In this document: one piece after another, positions 8,356-17,903 of the stretch
Layout of the letters: each line of letters opens with the position of its first letter
Numbering within the stretch: position 1 is the stretch's first letter
Assembly (NCBI GenBank): GCA_018062085.1
Contig: JAGOSY010000018.1
Coordinates: 49,280 to 113,279, forward strand
Direction: 5' to 3'
Source: a bacterium
Lineage (GTDB): Bacteria; Cyanobacteriota; Vampirovibrionia; Obscuribacterales; Obscuribacteraceae
Length of the DNA: 64,000 nt
Made by a program: the position numbers and the translations under genes
Notes under the pieces: generated by a model
Databases searched by the model: none
The model's input: the letters and a program-made list of their open reading frames with translations, nothing else
What the model was told of the DNA's origin: nothing

Positions 8356-10311
8356 ATGAATGTCGACAGCAAGAGGCAGCCCTCTCTAGAGTCTCGGCTC
8401 GCTCTATTTTGGTTGCATAGATTAGGTATTGTCACCCTGGTTTTGGGAGTAGTCTTTCTTATTACCTATTCAATGCAGACTCTAAGCCCCGAGTTTGCTT
8501 GGCTGTTGCCTTGGCTCAAGCTGGGTACTGGTTTTGTTGTATCGAGTGCATTGCTATGGCTCGGAGAAAAATTGACCGGGCGGGAAGATCAGAAATGGTT
8601 TGGTCAGGCGTTGACTGCCGGCGGCTGGTCGCTGGCTTACTTCACGACCTATGCGGCGCACTATGTACCATCAGTCAATGTCATTGAAAGCCTACCTGTC
8701 GAGACTGCCCTGCTCACCCTGGTTGCTGGCGGTGCTTTGTATAGTGCGCTTAAGGCCCGCTCTGAGTTAATGGCAATCTACTCTATTACTTTGGCGGCTG
8801 GAACTATTTTGCTAAACGGCCCCGGTTTGTACAGTGATATTTCCTTTTTGATAATTGCCATTGCTGCTTCTATCTTAGGTAACACTCAGTCGTGGCGAAG
8901 GCTTTTTGCCTTTGCTCTAGCAGCCTGCTATATTGGCCATTTCTACTGCTGCCTGAGCCTCACGCCAAACTTTAGTGAACGCGTGACTCTCACAGCTTTT
9001 CTTTCTTCTATCTGGTTCGTTTTCAGTATTGCTATCGGCTTCTCATTGAGCACACCTGCCAGTGCAAGAAATATTGTTACTGCTCTAGCCTGCACCAATG
9101 CCATGATGCTGGCGCTTGGCTTGGCCACCAGTAACGACAAGAGTGTTGAGCAAATAAATCAGATTATTTTTGTTGTTTTTGGCCTACTCTATCTTGCCAC
9201 TTCTCATTGGCTCAAGGGCCGAGAGCAAGCGCAACTCAGCACGGTGCATGCTCTTCTTGGTTTGTCATTTATAAACGCTGCAAAGCTCATGCACTATTCT
9301 GGTCTTACTTTGCTGACTATTGATGTGGTGCAGATTGCGTTGCTTTCAATTGTGGCCATTCGCTATGAACTTAAGGCTTTTCGTTATACGGCCGTGGCCC
9401 TGACTTTTGCTTTCTTGCTCTTTTGGATTGGTGGCGCCTCAAGCCATCAAGATCAACTGGTTGTAGGCATTCATGCTATTCAATACTTTAGAGTTGCAGT
9501 ACTGGCTGCTGGAGTTTTTGCCATACTGGCGCTGCAACATTTGCGTACAGAAAGTAAGAGTGTTTATTTTAATTTCTATTATTTTGCTAGCAATATTATT
9601 GCCGTCCTTGCGGTCTTCAATATCGATGATATTAGTTGGAGAGCTTTCGCTTTTGCCTTAATGGCACTGGCTAACTACATATGCGGGCTGCGCAGCAAAG
9701 ATGATTATTATGTTGATATGGGCTTTTTGCACCTCGCAATATCAGCTTCTCAGGTGATTTTTGGTTGCTTCCACTGGCTTTCTTTGCCCATTGCCTTAAC
9801 TACTGCAGCATTTTATGCAGGGTATCTATACAGTCGAAGAATGCCGGAGTTAGAAAAAACGTACTTGGTTGGTTTATTCCAGTCGCTGCTTGGCTTCGCT
9901 GGTGCCTTAACGCTTACAGCCTTGATTTTGGCTAAGGCTCCGAGCGACTATTGCTCCACTCAACTTGCCTTAGAAGCAATTGTTATGCTTGCCGTTGGTC
10001 TGTCAATCAAAGATAGTTTTCTCCGGTGCAGTGGCTTGGTTGTGCTGGCCTTGCTTACAGGAAAATTGCTCTTCTTTGACCTAGCCAATCACAATACTTT
10101 CGAACGTATCTTGTCGTTCATTGCTGCTGGAATCATTTTCTTGCTCGCTTCATATCTCTATTCTAGATTTAGCGGTAGCTTCGATGGACTCAACGATGAG
10201 CAAGAGGCTGATAGTGAAGCAGAGCAAAACTCTTGTAGAAAAACTTACAGCGATCATTGCGGAGATCCATACAGAGAATCATTTGCAGAGGCTGCTCGGG
10301 AGGCTAGCTAA
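8356..10311 (+). CDS. Polytopic membrane protein, DUF2339-like
   Basis: The protein has 651 residues and starts at ATG 8356 with GGAG 8 bases upstream. After a short cytosolic N-terminus it is almost entirely hydrophobic helices, about 18-20 membrane segments by eye. It opens with WLHRLGIVTLVLGVVFLITY and continues with KLGTGFVVSSALLWLGEKL and FGQALTAGGWSLAYFTTYAA. That order and wording match the DUF2339 family as I remember it, whose role is unknown. A short polar tail (about residues 610-651) contains QEADSEAEQNS. Its promoter region carries the palindrome array. The kinase 5' region begins 77 bases downstream. Confidence 0.75.
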   Translation: MNVDSKRQPSLESRLALFWLHRLGIVTLVLGVVFLITYSMQTLSPEFAWLLPWLKLGTGFVVSSALLWLGEKLTGREDQKWFGQALTAGGWSLAYFTTYAAHYVPSVNVIESLPVETALLTLVAGGALYSALKARSELMAIYSITLAAGTILLNGPGLYSDISFLIIAIAASILGNTQSWRRLFAFALAACYIGHFYCCLSLTPNFSERVTLTAFLSSIWFVFSIAIGFSLSTPASARNIVTALACTNAMMLALGLATSNDKSVEQINQIIFVVFGLLYLATSHWLKGREQAQLSTVHALLGLSFINAAKLMHYSGLTLLTIDVVQIALLSIVAIRYELKAFRYTAVALTFAFLLFWIGGASSHQDQLVVGIHAIQYFRVAVLAAGVFAILALQHLRTESKSVYFNFYYFASNIIAVLAVFNIDDISWRAFAFALMALANYICGLRSKDDYYVDMGFLHLAISASQVIFGCFHWLSLPIALTTAAFYAGYLYSRRMPELEKTYLVGLFQSLLGFAGALTLTALILAKAPSDYCSTQLALEAIVMLAVGLSIKDSFLRCSGLVVLALLTGKLLFFDLANHNTFERILSFIAAGIIFLLASYLYSRFSGSFDGLNDEQEADSEAEQNSCRKTYSDHCGDPYRESFAEAAREAS

Positions 10312-10388
10312 GGCTGGAATGAAGACGTTAATTGTGAGGGGTTGTGATAGAGTTGTCGGAGTTTTAGCATGCTAACTGGAGCCACGAC

Positions 10389-10520
10389 ATGGCTGGCAAT
10401 CTCTGTAAGTCTTGCGGTAAACCTACTGAAGGCGAACGGGCTGGCTCGATTACTTCTTACTTCTTTCAGCACAACTAATGTCAGTGTCAAGCCAAGGGCC
10501 GATCGGCATCACTGGCAAGC
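10389..10520 (+). pseudogene. Interrupted 5' end of the downstream kinase: first zinc ribbon broken by TAA
   Basis: ATG at 10389 has a good ribosome-binding site (GGAG 7 bases upstream) and opens a frame in register with the kinase ORF at 10521. It reads MAGNLCKSCGKP, then GSITSYFFQHN, then a TAA stop at 10476-10478, then continues CQCQAKG into the kinase. This part copies the second ribbon downstream (CRRCGKARA, then GSFTAYLFQELRCHCG); the TAA sits where that copy has Arg. The intact protein would have had two tandem zinc ribbons. Confidence 0.7.
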
Positions 10521-12698
10521 GTGTCAAAATCTGGGCCAAGCTTAACAGCACCAGAGGCCAGTGCCTTGGCTCAACCGGCCGCTGACCGCGACGTCTGCCG
10601 AAGGTGTGGTAAAGCCAGAGCGATAAAGAGTCGGGAAGGTTCCTTTACTGCCTATCTCTTTCAAGAGTTGCGTTGTCATTGTGGCGACTCGTCAAGCTCT
10701 CAACGCCGGTCTGCTGCAGATAGGGGTGCTGATAGAGTGGCGCAAAGAAAACAGTTTACCCAAGCAGTAAGAGGTTTGGCGAACTCTGCCGGGGCACCCT
10801 GTCAAGCGCAATTTGCTAACAATACCATTGTCGGTGGTACTTTCAAAATAGTCTCTCTCATCGGTGAGGGCGGTATGAGTGCTGTCTATTTGGCCGAGCA
10901 TTTGGGTCTTCATCGTAACTTTGCTCTGAAGATTCTGTCGCCAGAGCTAGTTAACGAGAATGGATGGTTGCGCTTTCAAAGTGAGGCCCAGACTCTGGCA
11001 GCATTAAATCACCGAACTTTTGTCAAAGTATACGATCTGGGCATACACGAAGGCACCACACCTTTTTATTCGATGGATTATCTGCGTGGCTATAGTCTAG
11101 AAGAATTGATAGCAGGTGATGGCCCAATGCCATTAGCTCAGATGCTCAGCACTTTCATTGAGATCTTGGACGGCCTTGCCTATGCTCATCGCAACGGCAT
11201 TGTTCATCGCGACCTTAAACCAGCCAACATAATGATCTGCACCGTTGATGGTTCTAGGGCTGTGAAACTGCTTGATTTTGGTATTTCGAAGTTGATTGGT
11301 TCTGCTACTACTACTACTAAAATGCAACAACTAACTTCGGCTGGTGACGTATTCGGTAGCCCGTTTTATATGAGCCCCGAGCAAAGCGGTGGTGAGGCTG
11401 TTGATGCTCGTTCGGATATTTATTCTTTGGGTTGTAGCATGTTCGAGGTGCTCAGTGGCTTCGTTCCGTATGATGGTGAGAATGCGCTTGATACCATCTT
11501 AATGCATCAAGAGGCTGAGATACCGAGCATACTCGACTTTGAAGCTGGCTCTGATTTGCCACCATCAATCGATATTGTGCTGGCGAAATGCCTAGCTAAA
11601 AGACCAGACGATCGCTATCAATCAGCTAAAGAACTAGCTTTAGATTTGACTCGCATTAGCGAGGGCAAAGATGTACAAGACTATGGCTTAGTTAGTACTG
11701 TCGGTGAGACCAATGCTATGAAGCGGCGAGGTCGAATTAAGTCTGATGATGGTGGTCAGTTTAGGGCAGGCAGCCGAAAGTTGACTAGCGTTCCTCTAGC
11801 AATTTTCATGCTGACTGTTGCAGCTTTGGCATTAGGTTCGTATGTCGTTTTCCAAGGCTCCTTGAGGCCAAAGTCTGCCGATGAACGTCAACCTTCGCGA
11901 AACTCTGTCAGCAATTTAGAGTTACTAGATTCTGCTCCAGGGGTTTGGACCCACTTTGATTATGCACAAGAACCGAAGGGATCTGAAAAAGATCAAACAC
12001 CATTTTCATCGTTAGAGACAGTTGGCAATAAAACCAAACTGGTTTTCAATTTCCCCGAAGATATAGCTCTAGGCTTGCTTTCGGATGACTTTGTCAACGG
12101 CTTGGTGGGCGTGGGGCGCAATGCCAAAGGTAGGCTTGAATATCCGTCTAATGTAGAACTTACATATACGCCCACGACTATTTTGAAAAAGTATCCGCAA
12201 TACCTGAAGCGCTTCAAGCCCGGTGACTTTCATATACTCAATTTAGATCAAAGCGCTGCCGGTGATGAGATGCTTAAGGCCGTGGCTGCGAATGCGCCGT
12301 GGATAGAGTACCTAGTTTTCAAAGAAGCAAAAGATATTACGGCTAAGTCTATTCCTTCGCTTAGCTCTTTCTATAATTTGCGCATTCTTGAAGCATCGGG
12401 TAGCACTATTAGTGGTGATATTTTGGCCCAGGCCGATTGTTGGGCTAAGCTCGAACAGCTGCACTGGGAACAAGCCAATAATCCAGGGCCTTTGTTGAAG
12501 AAGCTACAGTCGTCGCCAATTACTGTTCTGAGGTTGGAGCATACTAATTTAACTAGCGAAGACTTTGAGTCAATTGCAAAACTATCTGGTCTAACTAATT
12601 TGACTCTCACAGGCAGCAGAATCACAGAGAAAGATTGCAAAGTTTTAGCCAAGTTAAAACATGTGCGGCCATTCAAGCCCCAAGAAGCATCGTATTGA
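10521..12698 (+). CDS. Hanks-type Ser/Thr kinase with zinc ribbon, one membrane segment and leucine-rich C-terminus
   Basis: The ORF is open from GTG 10521 (725 residues), but that start has no visible ribosome-binding site. The natural start is probably ATG 10389, separated by a TAA. Domains: zinc ribbon CRRCG/CHCG (about 26-55), kinase (about 107-375) and a membrane segment near 420-442 (VPLAIFMLTVAALALGSYVV). An extracytoplasmic region of about 280 residues ends in LRR-like repeats (LRILEASGSTISG, VLRLEHTNLTSEDF, LTNLTLTGSRITEKD). Kinase landmarks: GEGGMSAVYLA, lysine in ALKIL, HRDLKPAN, LDFGISK and MSPEQSGG, all intact. It is PknB-like in order, unlike the paralogue pair at 1.2-4.8 kb. 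Whether it is translated depends on the upstream TAA. Confidence 0.85.
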   Translation: MSKSGPSLTAPEASALAQPAADRDVCRRCGKARAIKSREGSFTAYLFQELRCHCGDSSSSQRRSAADRGADRVAQRKQFTQAVRGLANSAGAPCQAQFANNTIVGGTFKIVSLIGEGGMSAVYLAEHLGLHRNFALKILSPELVNENGWLRFQSEAQTLAALNHRTFVKVYDLGIHEGTTPFYSMDYLRGYSLEELIAGDGPMPLAQMLSTFIEILDGLAYAHRNGIVHRDLKPANIMICTVDGSRAVKLLDFGISKLIGSATTTTKMQQLTSAGDVFGSPFYMSPEQSGGEAVDARSDIYSLGCSMFEVLSGFVPYDGENALDTILMHQEAEIPSILDFEAGSDLPPSIDIVLAKCLAKRPDDRYQSAKELALDLTRISEGKDVQDYGLVSTVGETNAMKRRGRIKSDDGGQFRAGSRKLTSVPLAIFMLTVAALALGSYVVFQGSLRPKSADERQPSRNSVSNLELLDSAPGVWTHFDYAQEPKGSEKDQTPFSSLETVGNKTKLVFNFPEDIALGLLSDDFVNGLVGVGRNAKGRLEYPSNVELTYTPTTILKKYPQYLKRFKPGDFHILNLDQSAAGDEMLKAVAANAPWIEYLVFKEAKDITAKSIPSLSSFYNLRILEASGSTISGDILAQADCWAKLEQLHWEQANNPGPLLKKLQSSPITVLRLEHTNLTSEDFESIAKLSGLTNLTLTGSRITEKDCKVLAKLKHVRPFKPQEASY

Positions 12699-12726
12699 GC
12701 TGTTTGCTAGCTGAGTCGGCACGAGG

Positions 12727-13614
12727 CTAAATCAGATTTTCTTTGCGCAATAGTTCAATAGTGGCTTTCACTAGCTCCACACAATTGAGTATCTGTTTTT
12801 GATCGCAATCAAAATTGGCGATAGTCTCAAGCATAGTGTTGCCACTGCCAAAGAAATCACCAAAGCCAGCAGTCAAGACTTTTATTGGATGTTGATGCAA
12901 ACAAGCCACTATTTCTTTGTTGCTGGCGAAAGCACGACCGAGGGTTTCAGGATTGGCCAGCAGTTCATATTGATTGGTGAGATCTGCTGTGGGGAATTCA
13001 CAGACATGACCATAGTCAGGGGTATTGGCCTGACGACTGAGAAAACCTTGGGGCGTCAGTAGTTTTAAGTATGGGGCCGATTTGAGAAATACAGTTTTTT
13101 CTTTGCGCTGCGGCTCGTTTTTTGCTCTTTCTGACAGGCTCAAAAGAAAAGGCGATTTGCCGCTAAGTTTGCAGCGAATGGCCATTTGATATGGCCGCTG
13201 ATTATTGCTCTCTAGTTCATAGCCAAAGCCTACATTGCGCCCGTGCAGCGTGATTTGATGACCTTGATAATTGAATTCTAGATAGGCGCTGAGGTATTGT
13301 TTTTCGAATTGTTGGCGAATTTGGGCTGGCGTTTTGCCGAGACCGAAGGCCATTAGTAGCGGATTTGCTACAGCATTGATTGATTTGCTAAAAGTACTTT
13401 CGGCCGCTCTAAATTCAGCTTCTTCAATTCCTTTAAAGCTGCGGTAGTGGGCGTTAAGCTCGGGGGCGAGGCTCTCTAAGAGGCGATCGAATTTGGCAAA
13501 GCTCGGAGCTTCGGCCTTGCTGCTTGCCGCCAATGATTTGCTTGGGTTGTTGGGCTTATCAGAATCATGAGAATTATCGGAATTTTCAGACTGATCGAAG
13601 CTGCTTTCTGCCAT
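12727..13614 (-). CDS. Hypothetical cytosolic protein
   Basis: The protein has 295 residues, with ATG at 13614 and GGAG 5 bases upstream. The first 40 residues are a Ser/Asn/Asp-rich low-complexity stretch. The rest looks globular, with mixed helices and strands, no signal peptide and no membrane segment. Recognisable local features are FGLGKTPAQIRQQFEKQY and a closing helix VELVKATIELLRKENLI. No family recognised. It lies 75 bases downstream of thrS on the same strand and may be transcribed with it. Confidence 0.65.
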   Translation of the reverse strand: MAESSFDQSENSDNSHDSDKPNNPSKSLAASSKAEAPSFAKFDRLLESLAPELNAHYRSFKGIEEAEFRAAESTFSKSINAVANPLLMAFGLGKTPAQIRQQFEKQYLSAYLEFNYQGHQITLHGRNVGFGYELESNNQRPYQMAIRCKLSGKSPFLLSLSERAKNEPQRKEKTVFLKSAPYLKLLTPQGFLSRQANTPDYGHVCEFPTADLTNQYELLANPETLGRAFASNKEIVACLHQHPIKVLTAGFGDFFGSGNTMLETIANFDCDQKQILNCVELVKATIELLRKENLI

Positions 13615-13689
13615 TTCTTCTCCAAGTTGAAGGCCTTTCCTCTGGGAAGAAAGGCCTTCTGTTTTTGTGCCGGCGCCTGAGATTTCGAA

Positions 13690-15645
13690 CTAAAGCGATT
13701 CTTTAGTATCGATTTCTTTCTTCAACTTAGCTAGAAGCTCATCAACACTCATGGTGCCGATATCACCTTGGCGCCGATGGCGCAGTGCGATTTGATTGTT
13801 CTCCAGCTCTTTGTCGCCGATGATAACCATATATGGTATCTGATCAACTTGGGCATCACGAATACGATATTTGATTGTCTCAGAACGCTCATCGAGTTTG
13901 ACGCGCAAATCGGCATCTTGCAACTGGGCAACTATTTTGGCAGCAGCCTCGTTGTGGCGGTCAGAAAGCGGCAATACAGCAACTTGGGTCGGCGCTAGCC
14001 AGAGCGGGAAGGCTCCTGCATAGTGCTCGATCAAGCCACCAACAAAGCGCTCCATTGAACCAAGTACTGCGCGGTGCACCATAATGGCTTTGTGGCGATT
14101 GCCGTCAACGCCGATGTAGTTAACATCAAAGCGATCGGGCAAGTTGAGGTCGACTTGTACAGTCGGGCCTTGCCACTCGCGGCCAATGGCATCAAACAGT
14201 TTGACGTCAATTTTAGGGGCATAGAAGGCCCCGCCACCATGGTCTACTTCGTATTCCATGCCGCGGCTTTTCATCGCCCCTTCTAGAGCTTTGGTAGCTT
14301 GCTCCCACTCTTCGTCGCTACCCATGGCGTTTTCTGGTTTGGTAGCCAGGTAAGCTTTATAGGTGTAACCGAAAGTAGTCATCAGTGTTTCGATCAGATC
14401 GATAATTCCTGAAATCTCACTTTCTAGTTGTTCTGGAGTGCAGAAGATGTGCGAGTCGTCTTGTGTAAATCCGCGCACTCTAAGCATGCCGTGCAGCACG
14501 CCCGAGCGCTCGTATCTGTAGACCGTTCCTAGCTCAGCCATGCGCACTGGTAGGTCGCGATAGCTATGCAATTTTGACTTGTAAATCATGATGTGACCAG
14601 GGCAATTCATCGGCTTGGCACGATAATTTTGACCATCGATTTCCATCGGTGAGTACATGTTTTCAGCATAGTTTTCTAAGTGACCGCTGATTTTGTAGAG
14701 GTCTTCACTGGCGATGTGCGGGGTGTATACAAATTGATAGCCCCGTTTGCGGTGCTCAGCGCGCCAATAGTTTTCAATACAATCGCGCACAGTGGCTAGA
14801 TTCGGATGCCAGAAAATCAAGCCCGGGCCAACTTCTTCGTGGGTAGAGAAGAGGTCGAGCTGTTTTGATAACTTGCGGTGATCTCTTTTTTCGGCTTCTT
14901 CTAAGCGGTGCAAGTATGCTTCTTGATCTTCTTTTGACCACCAAGCAGTAGCGTAAATGCGTTGCAATTGCTCGCGCTTTTCGTCACCGCGCCAGTAAGC
15001 ACCAGACACTTTCAATAGTTTGAAAGCCTTGATTTTGCCTGTCGAAGGTAAGTGTGGCCCCCGGCAGAAATCGTTCCAAACAGTTTTGCCTTCTTTATCT
15101 TGCATGAGATAAAGAGTGGGGTTGTGGTCGCGGTGTTCTGTCAATAATTCAGCTTTGAATTTCTCGCCTTGGCCCTTGAACTCAGCTAATTGCTTGTCGA
15201 CATCAGGAATGTTGAAGCGCACGAGCTTTTGATTCTCGCTTACGATCTTCTTCATTTCTGCTTCGATTTGAGTTAGGTCTTCGGTGCTGAGAGCATGACC
15301 AGGTATATCAAAGTCGTAGTAGAAGCCGTCAGCAATGGTTGGTCCGATGGCAATTTTGGCATCAGGGAAAAGCCGTTGCACTGCTTGAGCTAATACGTGT
15401 GCTGTTGTGTGGCGCAAAAGCTCAATGGCTTCAGGGCTTTCTGGTGTGAGGATTTTTACGGTGTCGCCGTCGGTCAGCGGAGTGAAAAGATCTCTCAACT
15501 CATCGTTGATGATGACGCCAACGGCTTTGCGATAAAGTCCTTCACTAATGTTTTTTGCTAGATCAGCGCCGGTTTGGCCATTGTCGAGCAGTCGCTCGGC
15601 GCCATCTGGCAACTTGATCTTAATTTGAGTTTCTACTTGCGACAT
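13690..15645 (-). CDS. thrS: Threonyl-tRNA synthetase
   Basis: The 651 residues are the usual length. The order is TGS domain (about 8-66), editing/SAD domain (about 70-235, with the HTTAHVLAQAV motif), class II catalytic core (about 250-535) and anticodon-binding domain (about 540-645). Motif 2 (RYERSGVLHGMLRVRGFTQD) and motif 3 (GSMERFVGGLIEHY) are intact, and the zinc-binding Cys lies in AKPMNCPGHIMIYK. It charges tRNA-Thr and edits mischarged Ser. The 5' leader has a 6-bp hairpin (CCGGCA/TGCCGG, 15673-15693) but no T-box sequence. Confidence 0.97.
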   Translation of the reverse strand: MSQVETQIKIKLPDGAERLLDNGQTGADLAKNISEGLYRKAVGVIINDELRDLFTPLTDGDTVKILTPESPEAIELLRHTTAHVLAQAVQRLFPDAKIAIGPTIADGFYYDFDIPGHALSTEDLTQIEAEMKKIVSENQKLVRFNIPDVDKQLAEFKGQGEKFKAELLTEHRDHNPTLYLMQDKEGKTVWNDFCRGPHLPSTGKIKAFKLLKVSGAYWRGDEKREQLQRIYATAWWSKEDQEAYLHRLEEAEKRDHRKLSKQLDLFSTHEEVGPGLIFWHPNLATVRDCIENYWRAEHRKRGYQFVYTPHIASEDLYKISGHLENYAENMYSPMEIDGQNYRAKPMNCPGHIMIYKSKLHSYRDLPVRMAELGTVYRYERSGVLHGMLRVRGFTQDDSHIFCTPEQLESEISGIIDLIETLMTTFGYTYKAYLATKPENAMGSDEEWEQATKALEGAMKSRGMEYEVDHGGGAFYAPKIDVKLFDAIGREWQGPTVQVDLNLPDRFDVNYIGVDGNRHKAIMVHRAVLGSMERFVGGLIEHYAGAFPLWLAPTQVAVLPLSDRHNEAAAKIVAQLQDADLRVKLDERSETIKYRIRDAQVDQIPYMVIIGDKELENNQIALRHRRQGDIGTMSVDELLAKLKKEIDTKESL

Positions 15646-15736
15646 AACAGGTATCTACCTTCCTTCTTTTTGCCGGCATCTACAAACTGCCGGGTGGATG
15701 CTATTCAAATCTTCTTATAAGATTCGAAACGCCATT

Positions 15737-16279
15737 TTAGCAGGCAAATTCTGATTTCAGCACGGCGGCAAAGTCGGTCAAGAGCTGGTTATTGGTGAAG
15801 AATCTTATGCCAAGGGCATCCCATCGATAGATACCTGTCTCAACATTTCCGGCATCGACGAAAAACTCTACCTTAACACCGGCCCCAGCTGACTTTACGC
15901 TAAGTTCAAAGGAGGGTTCGGCTGGCTCAAATAAGACCTGTGAGCGCTTCGCTGCGACTAGCTGTTCGAGCTTTTCTGCCAAGAACAGGGCCTCGTCTTG
16001 AGGGTAGCGGCAAAGTAAGTAGGCGTGAGCCACAGTTTGAATATCGGCTAGGGCATTTTGTATTAAGGTCAGCTCAGCTACTTTTTCCTCCCCTTGCTGG
16101 GTTTGATAGACCAAGGTATTGGGGCCGTTCATTAAGGTGAGCTTGACGTGTTGCCAAGTCTGGGTTTCAAGAGGGCGATCTGCTTGGGTATTACCCTGGG
16201 CTGAGATTGTGAATTTCTCCCCGGGTTCTATTGTCAAAGAGCTTGCGAATTCTTGGTCTTCCGATTTCAGAGTGGCCAT
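15737..16279 (-). CDS. Hypothetical protein downstream of mnmE
   Basis: The protein has 180 residues. ATG at 16279 follows the mnmE stop by 4 bases, and AGGA from the mnmE 3' end serves as ribosome-binding site, so the two are probably translationally coupled. It is soluble, with no signal peptide or membrane segment. It has a beta-rich N-terminal third (TWQHVKLTLMNGPNTLVYQT), a helical middle (ALADIQTVAHAYLLCRYP) and a beta-rich end. Not recognised. The link to mnmE is positional only. Confidence 0.65.
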   Translation of the reverse strand: MATLKSEDQEFASSLTIEPGEKFTISAQGNTQADRPLETQTWQHVKLTLMNGPNTLVYQTQQGEEKVAELTLIQNALADIQTVAHAYLLCRYPQDEALFLAEKLEQLVAAKRSQVLFEPAEPSFELSVKSAGAGVKVEFFVDAGNVETGIYRWDALGIRFFTNNQLLTDFAAVLKSEFAC

Positions 16280-16283
16280 TATT

Positions 16284-17789
16284 TTATTTTCCTATGCAGA
16301 AATTGGCGAAAACTTCAGTGATTACTTCTTCTGTTACTGCTACGCCAGAAATCTCGTCTAGGGCGTCTACCGCCTGGCGCAAGTCGGTTCCCAGGCAATC
16401 GTGGGGCAGACCAGCCCTGACTGAATCTTTTAGATAGTTTAGTGACTCTAGGGCGCGCAGGCAAAGCTGACCTTGTCTTTGGTTCAGAGAACCTCCCAGC
16501 TCTTGCAAGGGGGAGCCGGCCAATGCCCATTCTTCAATGGCGGCCTTAAGCTGTCCTAAGCCATTGCCGTATCGTGCTGATATGTCGATGGCTTGAGCTT
16601 GAACCGGCGCCCTTTCAGTAGCCAAGACTTTGAGAATCTGCTCTTCTTTAGAATGGGGACTTTCTTTAGTTTGCAGGCTGGCTTGATCTGGCTTGTCTTT
16701 GAGATCTACTTTGTTTTTGACAATGAGGTAGGGCCTTTCAAATTCAATCAACTTAGCCGCTATCACTTCTTCTTCAACGCCTATGCCCTGAGATAAATCG
16801 AGCAAGAAGACAACCAGATCGGATGCCTCGATTGCTTTGCTGGTGCGGGCGATACCAATTTTTTCCACGGCGTCTTCGGTGACACGCACCCCTGCCGTAT
16901 CTATTAGTATTACCGGTATGCCGTTGACGTCGATTGGCTCTTCTATTGAGTCGCGGGTTGTGCCCGGAATGTCGGTGACAATTGCTCTTTCGAAATTGAG
17001 CATTTGATTAAGTAAGCTCGATTTTCCGGCATTGGGGCGGCCGACAATGGCCAGCTTCAAGCCTTCTCTTAGGTAGCGGCCGCTGCGAGCAGTTTTGGCT
17101 AGTTGATTGAGGCGCTCTATGCAATCATGGGTAATTGACTCGATGTCATCGGTGGGCAAGTCGCCTACTTCTTCCGGAAAATCAATACCAGCAACAATCC
17201 TGGTGAGTAGTTCCATTAACTTCGACCGCACTGCTTTGATTTCTTCGCCGAGCTGGCCTTTTAGCACTGTTAGGGCCAAGCGCGATTGCCGCTCTGTTTT
17301 TGAATGAATGAGGTCGAGCACTGCTTCGGCCTGGGTCAAGTCGATGCGACCAGCAAGAAAACCGCGTTTAGTAAATTCACCGGCTTGCGCCAACCTGGCA
17401 CCGAGCTGGAGAGCGAGATTGAGAATTTCCCTCGTGACAATTGGCGAGCCATGGCAGTTAATTTCCACCATATCTTCGCCGGTGTAGCTGTTGGGTCCTT
17501 TATAGGGAATCAGGACTACTTCATCGACAAGTTCTTGGTTCGCTTGAACGATATATCCGATGGTGGCCTGATGGCTTTTAGGCTGCCAATCATGGGCAGC
17601 GGAAAGTTGAGGCGGAGTTGGATCAGGTTTTATGGAAGAATTTTTTGCTTGAGACAACCTTGGCAAAAATATTTTTTGCACTATTGAAAATGCTTCAGGC
17701 CCGGAAAGCCTTACTATGGCTATGGCTCCTACTCCTGGAGCGGTGGACAGAGCACAGATCGTGTCATCATTAATAGATCTAGGAACCAT
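16284..17789 (-). CDS. mnmE: tRNA modification GTPase MnmE
   Basis: About 501 residues from ATG 17789, chosen because family members begin with DTI-A-T-PG and this start gives VPRSINDDTICALSTAPGVG; an in-frame GTG at 17837 would add 16 atypical residues. Domains: N-terminal folate-binding domain, helical domain, inserted Ras-like G domain (GRPNAGKSSLLNQML, DTAGVRVTEDAVE, NKVDLKD) and the C-terminal FCIGK motif with its catalytic Cys. With MnmG it makes the cmnm5 modification at U34 of some tRNAs in the cytosol. It is divergent from the HU gene. Confidence 0.96.
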   Translation of the reverse strand: MVPRSINDDTICALSTAPGVGAIAIVRLSGPEAFSIVQKIFLPRLSQAKNSSIKPDPTPPQLSAAHDWQPKSHQATIGYIVQANQELVDEVVLIPYKGPNSYTGEDMVEINCHGSPIVTREILNLALQLGARLAQAGEFTKRGFLAGRIDLTQAEAVLDLIHSKTERQSRLALTVLKGQLGEEIKAVRSKLMELLTRIVAGIDFPEEVGDLPTDDIESITHDCIERLNQLAKTARSGRYLREGLKLAIVGRPNAGKSSLLNQMLNFERAIVTDIPGTTRDSIEEPIDVNGIPVILIDTAGVRVTEDAVEKIGIARTSKAIEASDLVVFLLDLSQGIGVEEEVIAAKLIEFERPYLIVKNKVDLKDKPDQASLQTKESPHSKEEQILKVLATERAPVQAQAIDISARYGNGLGQLKAAIEEWALAGSPLQELGGSLNQRQGQLCLRALESLNYLKDSVRAGLPHDCLGTDLRQAVDALDEISGVAVTEEVITEVFANFCIGK

Positions 17790-17903
17790 AATTTGGGGCG
17801 ATTTACTGCAAAAAGTACTTGAAAGTAGCCTGAACACGATGGTAGTATCTCACATCAATTTCTTCCCGCGCATTCCCTTGTGGTGAGCACTTTAGGTAAA
17901 AGC

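Noticed and set aside
15646..15736. T-box or regulatory riboswitch upstream of thrS
   Set aside because: Only a 6-bp hairpin (CCGGCA/TGCCGG) is present. There is no T-box sequence, specifier loop or terminator, and the spacer is too short.
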